From NCBI GenBank assembly GCA_018701215.1, contig JABIWH010000056.1, positions 67,930 through 131,929 of the forward strand: DNA of 64,000 nt, written 5' to 3'. The translations under genes and the position numbers were made by a program. Of the stretch, positions 17,729-26,087 are shown piece by piece. The stretch's first letter is position 1. Every line of letters starts with the position of its first letter. The DNA is from Rhodospirillaceae bacterium. GTDB taxonomy: Bacteria; Pseudomonadota; Alphaproteobacteria; GCA-2731375. The notes under the pieces were generated by a model that searched no databases, was not told the DNA's origin, and saw nothing but the letters and a program-made list of their open reading frames with translations.

Positions 17729-18787
17729 ATGAACAAGGATGATATGGCGGGTGAGCCGCGGCTGACGACCCTGGCCCACGGCGGCGGTTGAGGTTGTAAG
17801 ATTGCCCCCGCCGTGTTGCGGGGGCTGCTTGCGAATCTGCCAAAGCCCGCCCCGAATGCCGATTTGCTGGTCGGCAATGATACCGGTGACGATGCCGCCG
17901 TCTATCGTATCGATGAAAGCCGGGCGATGGTGGCGACCACGGATTTTTTCATGCCCGTGGTCGATGATCCTTACGATTTCGGCCGCATTTCGGCGACCAA
18001 CGCGTTATCCGACGTCTATGCCGTCGGCGGGCGTCCCGTATTGGCCCTGGCCATTGTCGGCATGCCTGTCGACAAAGTCTCCACCGAAACCATTGGCCAG
18101 GTCCTGGCCGGCGGCGCCGCTGTTTGCAAGGACGCCGGCGTACCCATCGCGGGCGGCCATTCCATCGATACGCTGGAGCCGATCTACGGCCTGGCGGTGA
18201 TCGGCATGGTGGATATTGCCAATATCAAGCGCAATATCGGCGCCCGGCCCGGCGATGCGCTGATTTTGGGCAAAGGCATCGGTACCGGCTTTCTGGCCTC
18301 GGCCATGAAAAAGGGCACCTTGTCGGATGCCGGTTACAAGGAAATGATCGACTGCACCACGCGGCTGAATGATATCGGCGCGGAACTGGGTGAACGGGCG
18401 GACGTACATGCGGTGACGGATATCACCGGCTTTGGCCTGCTCGGCCATTTAAGCGAGGTTTGTCAGGGCTCCGGCGTGGCAGCAGCGATTGAACTGGATG
18501 CGGTGCCCATGCTGACGGCGGGGCGGGAGCTGGCGGAGGCCGGCGTGAACACCGGGGCGGCGGGCCGCAACCGGGAGGCTTTTGCCAACGGCGTGGTTTT
18601 ACCCGACGGCCTGCCCGGTTGGCGGGACAATCTGCTCTATGATCCGCAAACCGCCGGGCCCTTGCTGGTGGCGGTCGATCCCTCGGGCGCGGACGAGCTT
18701 CTGGCGCTGTTTCATGCCCGTGGCTACGATGCCGCCGCCATCATCGGACATTGCGGCGCGGGCGAGCCGGTTATTACAGTCAGCTAG
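17729..18787 (+). CDS. selD: Selenophosphate synthetase, itself a selenoprotein (Sec at codon 21)
   Basis: A 352-residue protein that starts at ATG 17729 (MNKDDMAGEPR) and reads through TGA 17789-17791 as LAHGGGUGCKIAP. The active-site GGG[C/U]GCK of SelD fits exactly. GNDTGDDAAVY, FGRISATNALSDVYAVGG and ITGFGLLGHL are the ATP/Mg and substrate motifs. An ORF read only from the next start loses this active site. SelD makes selenophosphate from selenide and ATP, the Se donor for Sec-tRNA. An 8-bp SECIS-like stem follows the UGA. It converges with trmN6. Confidence 0.96.
17804..17825 (+). promoter_or_regulatory. SECIS-like hairpin of selD
   Basis: GCCCCCGC-CGUGUU-GCGGGGGC is a perfect 8-bp stem with a six-base loop having G at position 2. 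It begins 12 nt after the UGA, so the apical loop is about 21 nt downstream, as required for SelB binding. Confidence 0.82.
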
Positions 18788-19526
18788 ACATATCCAAGGC
18801 CGCGCCATCGCGTAGCACGGCGCGGGCCTGTGCGCTGTCATTACCGTCGGCATCAAGCAGGCATAATCCGGGATGCATGATATCCGGCCCCCGCCCACCC
18901 ACGCGGGCCTGTACGATGATCCGCTTGGCCGGCTTATCCAGTCGGGCCCACAGGGGAAAAACCACCATGTCGCCCGCGCCCTGGCGCAGGCCCGACAGCA
19001 GTGCTGCCAGGCGGTCGCCACGGTGGATTACCGTGACAGTACCACCCGATACAGTACGGCGCAGACAAAATGCCAACCATTCTTGCAGGGGCGTTTCCCC
19101 CTCGCCATGGGCGATGGCCTTGCTGGCATTGGGTGGGGCAGAGGATCGGCCCGCCACATGGAACGGCGGATTGCAGACCGTGTGATCGAAGGTGGCCTGG
19201 CCGATTTCCGGCGGCGGCTGGCGGATATCGCCCTGCTGGATACTGACCCGTGCCGCCATACCGTTGGCGGCGATGTTCTCTTGCGCCAGGGTTGCCAATT
19301 CAGGTTGCAGTTCCATACCGCGAATAACCAGTTCGGGGCAACGCCAGGCCAGGCAAAGGGACACCGCGCCGACACCGGCCCCTGCATCCAGCACCGTCTG
19401 CCCGGGCCTGGCGCCCACCGCCGCTGCCAGCAGGACCGCGTCATCGCCGGCGCGGTAGCCGTGACGCGGCTGGTTCAATGTAATCCGCCGGTCCAACAGG
19501 CCATCTTGAGTGACGTTAAGGTTCAT
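18780..19526 (-). CDS. tRNA1(Val) (adenine-N6)-methyltransferase-like (YfiC/TrmN6 family)
   Basis: A 248-residue SAM methyltransferase. VLDAGAGVGAVSLCLA is the SAM-binding loop and CNPPFHVAG is the N-P-P-F motif of N6-adenine methyltransferases. TLNQPRHGYRAGDDAVLLAA is the conserved N-terminal block of the YfiC group. It probably methylates A37 of a valine tRNA. It overlaps the DUF2007 gene by 11 bp and the selD end by 8 bp on the opposite strand. Confidence 0.87.
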   Translation of the reverse strand: MNLNVTQDGLLDRRITLNQPRHGYRAGDDAVLLAAAVGARPGQTVLDAGAGVGAVSLCLAWRCPELVIRGMELQPELATLAQENIAANGMAARVSIQQGDIRQPPPEIGQATFDHTVCNPPFHVAGRSSAPPNASKAIAHGEGETPLQEWLAFCLRRTVSGGTVTVIHRGDRLAALLSGLRQGAGDMVVFPLWARLDKPAKRIIVQARVGGRGPDIMHPGLCLLDADGNDSAQARAVLRDGAALDMSS

Positions 19527-19734
19527 AAGTCTCGATATCCGCTTCCTTCAACAAGGCGCGGGCCTTTACCTCGTCATCGTCCAGCACCATCAGGCGCCGG
19601 TTGAAGGCGCCGATGGACCCCTCCAGGACCGAAATATTCTGATCCAGCAGCACGCTTTCAATACCCGCGTCGCGCAAATAAACTTCCACCCACGACAATA
19701 ATACCAGGTCGTTGCTGCGCAGCAGTTCGATCAT
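19516..19734 (-). CDS. DUF2007 domain protein
   Basis: A 72-residue protein starting MIELLRSNDLVLLSWVEVYL. LRDAGIESVLLDQNIS and RRLMVLDDDEVKARALL match the DUF2007 putative signal-transducing domain. The pairing DUF2007-trmN6 divergent from a polyprenyl synthase gene is common in alphaproteobacteria. Its function is unknown. Confidence 0.85.
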   Translation of the reverse strand: MIELLRSNDLVLLSWVEVYLRDAGIESVLLDQNISVLEGSIGAFNRRLMVLDDDEVKARALLKEADIETYEP

Positions 19735-19854
19735 CGCCCGCCCCCGTCAAATTGGCCGCCATCATGCGCCTTAATGTCTTCTTGCATTATGCCCCATGAA
19801 TGCAGTCTATAGGGCAGGCGGCGCAAAGTCGCGGGTAAGCAGAGGGACGTTTTG

Positions 19855-20871
19855 GTGGCGGACGTAATACAGTTGGAAGGGGCTACGCCCCGGCGGCCTT
19901 CGATGGAACCGTTAATGCAATTGGTTGGCGACGATCTGATCAAGGTCAACCATACCATCCTGGACCGCATGCACAGCCGGGCGCCGTTGATCCCGCAATT
20001 GGCGGGTCATATCATCGCTTCGGGCGGCAAGCGCCTGCGCCCCATGTTGACCCTGGCCAGCACGCGTCTGTGCGGCTACACGGGCGAGCGTCAGATCGGC
20101 CTGGCGGCGGCGGTGGAATTTATCCATACCGCATCCCTGCTGCATGATGACGTGGTCGATGAAAGCGACCTGCGCCGGGGCGATGCCACCGCCAATGTGC
20201 TGTGGGGCAATCAACCCAGCGTCCTGGTTGGTGATTTTCTGTTCTCCCGCGCCTTTCAGATCATGGTCGCCGATGGCAGCCTGGAAGTGCTGCGCGTCCT
20301 CGCCAATGCCTCCGCCATCATCTCGGAAGGTGAGGTGATGCAGCTGGAAACCTTGAATAACGTTGAAATACCCGAGGAAAAGTACCTCGAAGTCGTGGCC
20401 GCCAAGACCGCCGCGCTGTTCGCCGCCGCCTGCCGCATTGGCGCCGTTATCGCCGGCCGCGGCGCGGTCGAGGAAGACGCTTTGGAGGCCTTTGGCCGCA
20501 ACCTTGGCATTGCCTTTCAACTGGTTGACGACACCCTGGATTATTCCGCGCAACAGGCCACCTTGGGCAAGACCGTGGGCGATGATTTTCGCGAGGGCAA
20601 GGTGACCCTGCCGGTGCTGCTGGCCTATCGCCGGGGTGACGAGGTAGAGCGCGCCTTTTGGGTCCGCTGCATTGGAGACGGCGAGCAAAAGGACGGCGAT
20701 CTGGAGCACGCCATGGAATTGTTGCAACGCAATGATGCGCTGCAGGATTCCATCGAACGGGCCCGCCACTACGGCGCCATGGCCCGCGACGGTTTGGGCA
20801 TCTTCCCCGACGGCGAAGCCAAGCGTGCCCTGGTGGACGTTGTCGATTTCTGTATCGAACGGGCCTATTAG
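19855..20871 (+). CDS. ispB: Long-chain polyprenyl diphosphate synthase (octaprenyl/decaprenyl type)
   Basis: About 338 residues from GTG 19855 (a TTG at 19852 is in frame), with GAGGGA upstream. LLHDDVVDESDLRRG is the first aspartate-rich D-D-x-x-D motif and LVDDTLDY the second; GGKRLRPML is the conserved substrate-binding block. The enzyme makes the side chain of ubiquinone by adding isopentenyl units to farnesyl diphosphate. The exact chain length cannot be read from these motifs with certainty. Confidence 0.92.
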   Translation: MADVIQLEGATPRRPSMEPLMQLVGDDLIKVNHTILDRMHSRAPLIPQLAGHIIASGGKRLRPMLTLASTRLCGYTGERQIGLAAAVEFIHTASLLHDDVVDESDLRRGDATANVLWGNQPSVLVGDFLFSRAFQIMVADGSLEVLRVLANASAIISEGEVMQLETLNNVEIPEEKYLEVVAAKTAALFAAACRIGAVIAGRGAVEEDALEAFGRNLGIAFQLVDDTLDYSAQQATLGKTVGDDFREGKVTLPVLLAYRRGDEVERAFWVRCIGDGEQKDGDLEHAMELLQRNDALQDSIERARHYGAMARDGLGIFPDGEAKRALVDVVDFCIERAY

Positions 20872-21047
20872 CTCTTGTTGTTCACGCCGCGCGCCAAAGC
20901 GCGCCACGCCCCAATAAGGAACGGGGCGGCGGCGCACTAGCGCCGGGCCGCCGTCGCGGCCCTAAATCTTAAATCGATATCTTGCCGCGCCTCGCCATGG
21001 GCGCTATAAGCACGCGGTCCGCTGTGAAGAGCGGCGGGCAAACGTGC

Positions 21048-21124
21048 CGGAGTGTAGCTCAGCCTGGTAGAGCACCGTCTTCGGGAGGCGGGGGTCGGAG
21101 GTTCAAATCCTCTCACTCCGACCA
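21048..21124 (+). tRNA. tRNA-Pro (anticodon CGG)
   Basis: 77 nt with encoded CCA. The acceptor stem pairs CGGAGTG with CACTCCG, the anticodon loop is TTCGGGA giving anticodon CGG, and GTTCAAATC is the T loop region. The C1 start and G37 fit a proline tRNA. Confidence 0.96.
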
Positions 21125-21159
21125 TTGATAGAAGAGCAATAATACCAAGCATCAAAATG

Positions 21160-21190
21160 CCCTTCCGCGTCCCACGCGGAAGGGTTTTTT
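21160..21190 (+). terminator. Rho-independent terminator of tRNA-Pro
   Basis: CCTTCCGCG (21161-21169) pairs with CGCGGAAGG (21175-21183) around a TCCCA loop, followed by GTTTTTT. It stands 36 nt after the tRNA. Confidence 0.92.
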
Positions 21191-21191
21191 C

Positions 21192-21410
21192 TTAGCGATA
21201 GGCATCCTTGATCATTTCGTGGCGCGCGTGATCGGCGGGCGTTTCTTCCAGCACTTCGTAATATTCCAAGGTTTTCGCCGCCTCGGCGCCAAAGCCCAGC
21301 TTTTCCAGGGCGTCCGCCACGTCCATGCCCCGCCCCTCGCTGCTCACGCCGTCGGGCCAATGAAAACGGTAAAATGTTGTGGGTTCGGGCATCCGAAATG
21401 TCCTGCTCAT
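21192..21410 (-). CDS. Small conserved-looking hypothetical protein
   Basis: A 72-residue protein, MSRTFRMPEPTTFYRFHWPDG at the start. It has an acidic-basic mix, no membrane segment and no motif I recognise. Codon use is ordinary for the region. Its ATG overlaps the stop of the VOC gene as ATGA, so it is translated with it. It ends just before the tRNA-Pro terminator on the other strand. Confidence 0.68.
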   Translation of the reverse strand: MSRTFRMPEPTTFYRFHWPDGVSSEGRGMDVADALEKLGFGAEAAKTLEYYEVLEETPADHARHEMIKDAYR

Positions 21411-21832
21411 ACCGACCTAGAGACGGCCTCGTAGCCATCACCGGCGAATTCAATCAAATCGAAGCCATTGCCAAACGGGTCAGCCATATTGGCGATGCGG
21501 CCATATTCACGTTCTTTGATGGCTTGATCCCGTGTGGCGCCAAAATCAAGCAACCGTTTGACCATTTCGTCAAGTGAGGTTACGACGAAATCAAGATGCA
21601 CTGGCGTCCAGTGCCGCTCAAAGCTGCGTGTTGCACTTGTGCTTCCCAGGTCCGCCGTTTCCGGCCGATTTCCAAGTAGATAGATCGGCGTGCCGGCGCC
21701 TTGCAACTCGACCCAGCGTGGACTCAATTGCCTCTTCAGGGATAGGCCAAGTCCGTCACAGTAGAAATTCATTCCGAGCGCGAGTTCGGAAACCTCTATG
21801 TATGCGTGAATTCCGACTATAGACGCGCACAT
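21407..21832 (-). CDS. VOC superfamily protein
   Basis: A 141-residue protein from ATG 21832, preceded by GGAG at 7 bp. An N-terminal IHAYIEVSELALGMNFYCDG repeat, VHLDFVV and ADPFGNGFDLIEF are the usual VOC strands with metal-ligand His and Glu. It resembles lactoylglutathione-lyase-like proteins, but the substrate is unknown. The gene and its GFA neighbour are lower in GC than the surroundings. Confidence 0.82.
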   Translation of the reverse strand: MCASIVGIHAYIEVSELALGMNFYCDGLGLSLKRQLSPRWVELQGAGTPIYLLGNRPETADLGSTSATRSFERHWTPVHLDFVVTSLDEMVKRLLDFGATRDQAIKEREYGRIANMADPFGNGFDLIEFAGDGYEAVSRSV

Positions 21833-21860
21833 TGGCGTTCTCCATTCGGGTATGAATCCG

Positions 21861-22280
21861 TCACCACCAATCCGGCATTTCCGAATATTTTGGCAGTTTG
21901 TCGTTCGCAGTTGTCCATTCCGCTCGAGAGTCCCAAAAGATGTGGCCTTGCAATTCATGGCGGGGAACCTCTTCCAGAGACCCGGCTGGGACGACGATCT
22001 CTCGTCCACTACGGGTGTGGTGCGGAAGGGGCGAGCCGCAGTTTCGGCAAAATGTTGTTGAGAAGCTAGCCGCCGTTGGCAGATCGTATCGGACGACAAA
22101 GTCCCGTCCTGATGTCCATTCGAAATGATCCGGGGAGACATAGAGGTTGGTCGCATACCCAGTGCCGGTAGCCTTGCGGCAACGGGAACAATGGCAATGG
22201 GCAAATCTGAGAAAGGGTGCCCTTACCTGGTATTCGACATCTCCGCATAGACAACTGCCGTTGAGGATATCGCCCACCAT
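21861..22280 (-). CDS. GFA family (glutathione-dependent formaldehyde-activating enzyme-like) protein
   Basis: A 139-residue protein with the zinc-binding pattern GSCLCGDVEYQV, HCHCSRCRKATG and TTFCRNCGSPL: seven Cys in the spacing of the GFA/CENP-V fold. Only some members act on S-hydroxymethylglutathione; most have no proven substrate. It lies 28 bp upstream of the VOC gene on the same strand, which suggests joint detoxification of an aldehyde or thiol adduct. Confidence 0.88.
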   Translation of the reverse strand: MVGDILNGSCLCGDVEYQVRAPFLRFAHCHCSRCRKATGTGYATNLYVSPDHFEWTSGRDFVVRYDLPTAASFSTTFCRNCGSPLPHHTRSGREIVVPAGSLEEVPRHELQGHIFWDSRAEWTTANDKLPKYSEMPDWW

Positions 22281-22284
22281 TGTC

Positions 22285-23451
22285 TTATCCTTTGTCCATT
22301 TTTAAATCTGTCAACGCGGCCAGTAACTCATCCCGGCTGGCGGCAAAATCGTTTGCACGCCATTCATCTTCCAGCGACCGTAATATATTGCCTATCTCCG
22401 GACCGGCATGCATGCCCAGGGCCAGGGCATCGCTGCCTTTGAGGGGGAAGGGTGGCGGGGTTGCCTCGTCGATGCGCGGGAGAAGCTCCGGCACGCCCTG
22501 CTGCAAGGCGAGATCGCTGATTTGGTTGGCGCCGTGGTCGTAGAGCAGTTGGCGCAGGGCGGGGCGCGCGATCTCCGGGCTCAATTTTGCAGGCGGGTCT
22601 ATCAGGAAGTTCAGGCGGCTGGCTTGCTGCTTGGAGAGGCGCAGGCGTTTGGCGATGGCTGCTGCCCCGGCGGAGGCAATGGCGGACAGGCGGCGCAGGG
22701 GGTCGTTGTCGGATCGGGCCAGACCGTCCAGGTCGAAGCCGTCGGGCAGGATCTGGCTCAAAACACCGGCCTCGGCCATGAGTTGCAGGCTGGGCAGGGG
22801 GTTGGCGGCGGCCAATAGCTTGAAAACTTCGGCGCTGACCCGCTCGCCACTCAGGCCCGCGATGCCCGGTGCGGCGGCGGCGCAGGCGGCAAGAGCCGCC
22901 GCATCCGGCCCGCCCCGTCCGTATAGCGCGAAAAAGCGGAAAAACCGTAGGATGCGCAGCTTGTCCTCGGTAATCCGTTGCGCCGCATCGCCCACGAAAC
23001 GTACCAAACCCGCCGCCAGATCCGCCTGGCCGCCAACAGGGTCGTACAGCTGGCCGTCCCTGTCCGTATAAATGGCGTTGATGGTGAAATCCCGGCGCGC
23101 GGCGTCCAATTGCCAATCGTCCGTGAAGGCAACCCTGGCGTGGCGGCCAAAAGTTTCCACGTCCACCCGCAAGGTGGTGATTTCGAAATGCTGGCCCTTG
23201 GCCAGGGCCGTGATTGTGCCGTGTTTCAGGCCTGTGGGTATGACCTTGATGGCGGCCGCTTCCAGCAGGCGCATGCTGTCCTCGGGCAATTGGTCGATAG
23301 CAATATCAAGATCCGTGCTGGCGCGGCCCAACAGGCCATCGCGGACACAACCGCCGACAAAACGCGGTGTCGCGCCATCGTTTGCAAGGGCGCCCAGCAC
23401 CAACCTGCTGGACGCTGCCGTTAACCAGGGTTGCTGGGTCAGGTGCGTCAT
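22285..23451 (-). CDS. cca: CCA tRNA nucleotidyltransferase / poly(A) polymerase family
   Basis: A 388-residue class II nucleotidyltransferase. FVGGCVRDGLLG and STDLDIAID (the catalytic D-x-D) form the head domain, ARRDFTINAIY and LRILRFFRFFALYG are the neck motifs. In alphaproteobacteria this gene is the CCA-adding enzyme that completes or repairs tRNA 3' ends. It follows DUF6111 by 8 bp in the DUF1285-NUDIX-DUF6111-cca operon. Confidence 0.92.
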   Translation of the reverse strand: MTHLTQQPWLTAASSRLVLGALANDGATPRFVGGCVRDGLLGRASTDLDIAIDQLPEDSMRLLEAAAIKVIPTGLKHGTITALAKGQHFEITTLRVDVETFGRHARVAFTDDWQLDAARRDFTINAIYTDRDGQLYDPVGGQADLAAGLVRFVGDAAQRITEDKLRILRFFRFFALYGRGGPDAAALAACAAAAPGIAGLSGERVSAEVFKLLAAANPLPSLQLMAEAGVLSQILPDGFDLDGLARSDNDPLRRLSAIASAGAAAIAKRLRLSKQQASRLNFLIDPPAKLSPEIARPALRQLLYDHGANQISDLALQQGVPELLPRIDEATPPPFPLKGSDALALGMHAGPEIGNILRSLEDEWRANDFAASRDELLAALTDLKMDKG

Positions 23452-23459
23452 GGTGTTTG

Positions 23460-23723
23460 CTAGTCGAACTTGCCGGGCACGATCTTACCGTCCTGGACGT
23501 TGGGTGCGGTATAGACGCCGCCCGCCGGATCGCCGGTGAAATACCAGACCGCGATCAACGAAGCCACCAATAAGCCCAAGCCGGCGGCGAACAGCCAGAA
23601 CCAGGGCGCCTCGTCAAACGCCTGGCCCTTTTCACGCGCCCGCCGGGTTGCGTAGAGATACAGGCCATAGGCGATGAAGGGCAGGAGAAACGGCACCAAA
23701 TGATAAAGAATGTTGCGTAGCAT
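23460..23723 (-). CDS. DUF6111-like small membrane protein
   Basis: An 87-residue protein with two membrane segments, about residues 5-24 and 42-64, and a charged loop RRAREKGQAFDEAP between them. The C-terminal tail is soluble. The position between the NUDIX hydrolase and cca is conserved in alphaproteobacteria, where it is annotated DUF6111. Function unknown. Confidence 0.78.
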   Translation of the reverse strand: MLRNILYHLVPFLLPFIAYGLYLYATRRAREKGQAFDEAPWFWLFAAGLGLLVASLIAVWYFTGDPAGGVYTAPNVQDGKIVPGKFD

Positions 23724-23742
23724 GTTTTAAGGCCCGTCGCGC

Positions 23743-24369
23743 TCAGAGCAGATCGTGGACGCGCCGGTACAGGTTCATCAACATCCCCGCCGTCGCACCC
23801 CAGATATAAAATTCGCCGTACGGCATGGCGTAATATTGCCGCTGATGGCCGTTGTAGTCCCGGCTGTGGCGTTGATGATTTTTCGGGTCGAAGAGAAAAT
23901 CCAACGGTACCTCAAAAACATCCGCAACCTCGAAATCATCCACGTTCAGATCAAAACCCAGGCGCACGAAACCAACCACCGGGGTAATATGGAAACCCGT
24001 TCCGGTTTCGTAATTATCCAGGTAACCGGCCACTTCTACGTAGGCGCGGTCCAGGCCGATTTCCTCTTCGGTTTCGCGCAGGGCGGTATCGATCACGTCC
24101 AGGTCGTCTTCCTCCACCCGGCCGCCGGGAAAGCTGACCTGGCCGGCGTGATGATGCAGATGGTCCGTGCGCTTGGTCAATAATACAGTCAGGCCGCTGT
24201 TATGCTCGACCAAGGGAACCAGCACGGCGGCCGGCTTTAGGCGCTCGTCCGGGTCAACCCAGTCCTGCATGAAGGGATTTAGGTCATGGTCGCCGGTGGA
24301 GGGGCGCAGATCATCATGCGCGCGGGAATCCACCATGGGGCGAAGTTTTGATACTATGCGGTCGCGCAA
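23743..24369 (-). CDS. NUDIX hydrolase, CoA pyrophosphatase type
   Basis: A 208-residue protein. The Nudix box is GGRVEEDDLDVIDTALRETE followed by EEIGL, and the upstream LTKRTDHLHHHAGQVSFPGG block is the CoA-pyrophosphatase (UPF0035/NudL) signature. It should cleave CoA or CoA esters to phosphopantetheine and 3',5'-ADP. It follows DUF1285 by 39 bp. Confidence 0.92.
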   Translation of the reverse strand: MRDRIVSKLRPMVDSRAHDDLRPSTGDHDLNPFMQDWVDPDERLKPAAVLVPLVEHNSGLTVLLTKRTDHLHHHAGQVSFPGGRVEEDDLDVIDTALRETEEEIGLDRAYVEVAGYLDNYETGTGFHITPVVGFVRLGFDLNVDDFEVADVFEVPLDFLFDPKNHQRHSRDYNGHQRQYYAMPYGEFYIWGATAGMLMNLYRRVHDLL

Positions 24370-24408
24370 CTGCGGCTCCTCACCAAATTCAAAAATACGC
24401 TTCGTGAT

Positions 24409-24978
24409 CTAAATCCTGCCTGGATCGCCGATCGGAAAGAACACGCCGGCACTCCAGATGCCAAAGCGGGTCTCGCCATCGTGGCTCTCCTCCACGGCCA
24501 AATCGACCAGATCATAGAATGTCGCACGGTTGATCAATGCTTCCAAGCGCCCACGTATATGCACATAGGGCGAGGGCTCTTCCGTTTCAGGGTTAATCTC
24601 CATCCGCAGTGGGTGATCAGGGCCCGCCATGACCTCGTCATCCACATTGGTGCGGAAGGTCAGGATCTGTTCGTTTCCGGTTCCATTCACCGTCATGGCG
24701 ACGGCGTGAAAGGGCGCGTCCTCGACCGTAATGGCGAATTTTTCCACCGGGGTGACCAGATAATAGCGCCCGTCCGCATCATGGCGCAGGATCGAGGCAA
24801 ACATCTTGACCATCCGATGACGCTTTATGGGCGAGCCCAGGTAATGCCAGGTGCCATCGCGGGAGATACGCATATCCAGATCGCCGGAAAAATCCGGATG
24901 CCACGATTCCACCGGCGGCAGCTTGCCCTTTGGCAATTGCGCGGCGATGGCCTGAATATCCAGCATCTGCTTTTCCAC
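24409..24978 (-). CDS. DUF1285 domain protein
   Basis: A 189-residue protein starting at GTG 24978; ATG 24966 (MLDIQAIAAQLPKG) is an alternative. DMRISRDGTWHYLGSPIKR and YYLVTPVEKFAITVEDAPF are the DUF1285 blocks. It is soluble with no known activity. It is the first gene of its operon and divergent from the MoxR gene, a conserved arrangement. Confidence 0.88.
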   Translation of the reverse strand: MEKQMLDIQAIAAQLPKGKLPPVESWHPDFSGDLDMRISRDGTWHYLGSPIKRHRMVKMFASILRHDADGRYYLVTPVEKFAITVEDAPFHAVAMTVNGTGNEQILTFRTNVDDEVMAGPDHPLRMEINPETEEPSPYVHIRGRLEALINRATFYDLVDLAVEESHDGETRFGIWSAGVFFPIGDPGRI

Positions 24979-25082
24979 GTGGTGACCTTGTTCGGCTAGC
25001 CCGGTTCAGCTGGCCCTACGCTCTCGTAAACGTTACCTTACGGCTAGATCATAGTTGAGAACTCTTCAATATAGTGGACAAC

Positions 25083-26081
25083 ATGGCATTCGTCAGCGAA
25101 ACCGATAAAAAATTGATCGCCGAGGCCGAGGCGGCCGTCGAAAAAATCGCCAAAATACGGCAGATGATCGGTCGGGTTATCTTCGGCCAGGAAGAGGTGA
25201 TCGATGAAACCCTGATCACCCTGCTGGCCGGCGGTCATGCTCTATTGATCGGCGTGCCCGGTCTGGCCAAAACGCGTCTGGTGGAAACCTTGGGCACGGT
25301 CCTTGGTCTGGCGGAGAAACGGGTGCAGTTCACGCCGGATTTGATGCCTGCTGATATTCTCGGTTCCGAAGTGTTGGAGGAGGCGGACAGCGGCAAGCGC
25401 AGCTTTCGCTTTCTGCCCGGCCCGGTGTTCTGCCAGCTTTTAATGGCGGACGAGATCAACCGGGCCAGCCCACGCACCCAATCGGCTCTGTTGCAGGCTA
25501 TGCAGGAACAATTCATCACCATTGCCGGGCAGCACCATCCCCTGCCGCAGCCGTTTCATGTGCTGGCGACGCAAAACCCCTTGGAGCAGGAGGGCACTTA
25601 TCCCCTGCCCGAGGCGCAATTGGACCGCTTCCTGCTACAGATCGACGTGGATTATCCCGATCGCGAGGCCGAGCGGCGCATGTTGATCGCCACCACCGGG
25701 GGCGAGGAAGCCACGATCGAGGCGGTGATCGATGGCCAGGGGTTACGCACCATTCAGGATCTGATCCGCCACATTCCCGTGGGCGACAGCGTGGTCGAGG
25801 CAATCCTGACCCTGGTGCGCAATGGCCGCCCGGAAGAGAGCTCCCTGCCCGATATTCGCGAACAGGTCGCCTGGGGCCCCGGCCCACGGGCCAGTCAGGC
25901 GATGATGCTGGCGGTCCGCGCCCGCGCCTTGCTGGACGGCCGGCTGGCGCCCTCCGTTGATGATGTACTGGCCCTGGCCCGCCCGGTGCTACGCCACCGC
26001 ATGGCGCTGACATTTGCTGCCCGCGCCGATGGCGTCACGCTTTCACAGGTCATTGGCCGCCTGTCCGAACCCTTGGCATAA
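25083..26081 (+). CDS. MoxR family AAA+ ATPase
   Basis: About 332 residues from ATG 25083; GTG 25074 is in frame. LLIGVPGLAKTRLVETL is Walker A, LLMADEINRASPRTQSALLQ is Walker B plus sensor region, and FHVLATQNPLEQEGTYPLPE is the MoxR signature. MoxR ATPases act as chaperones that mature or insert partner proteins, generally with the DUF58 and VWA-type proteins encoded beside them. It starts the four-gene operon that runs to 31988. Confidence 0.93.
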   Translation: MAFVSETDKKLIAEAEAAVEKIAKIRQMIGRVIFGQEEVIDETLITLLAGGHALLIGVPGLAKTRLVETLGTVLGLAEKRVQFTPDLMPADILGSEVLEEADSGKRSFRFLPGPVFCQLLMADEINRASPRTQSALLQAMQEQFITIAGQHHPLPQPFHVLATQNPLEQEGTYPLPEAQLDRFLLQIDVDYPDREAERRMLIATTGGEEATIEAVIDGQGLRTIQDLIRHIPVGDSVVEAILTLVRNGRPEESSLPDIREQVAWGPGPRASQAMMLAVRARALLDGRLAPSVDDVLALARPVLRHRMALTFAARADGVTLSQVIGRLSEPLA

Positions 26082-26087
26082 GCCGCG

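Noticed and set aside
17813..18787. Short version of selD starting after the TGA
   Set aside because: It would lack the catalytic GGGUGCK loop. The upstream 27 codons match SelD exactly when TGA is read as Sec.
21048..22280. Genomic island integrated at tRNA-Pro
   Set aside because: No integrase, no direct repeat of the tRNA end and a tRNA terminator right behind it. Kept only as a low-interest composition note.
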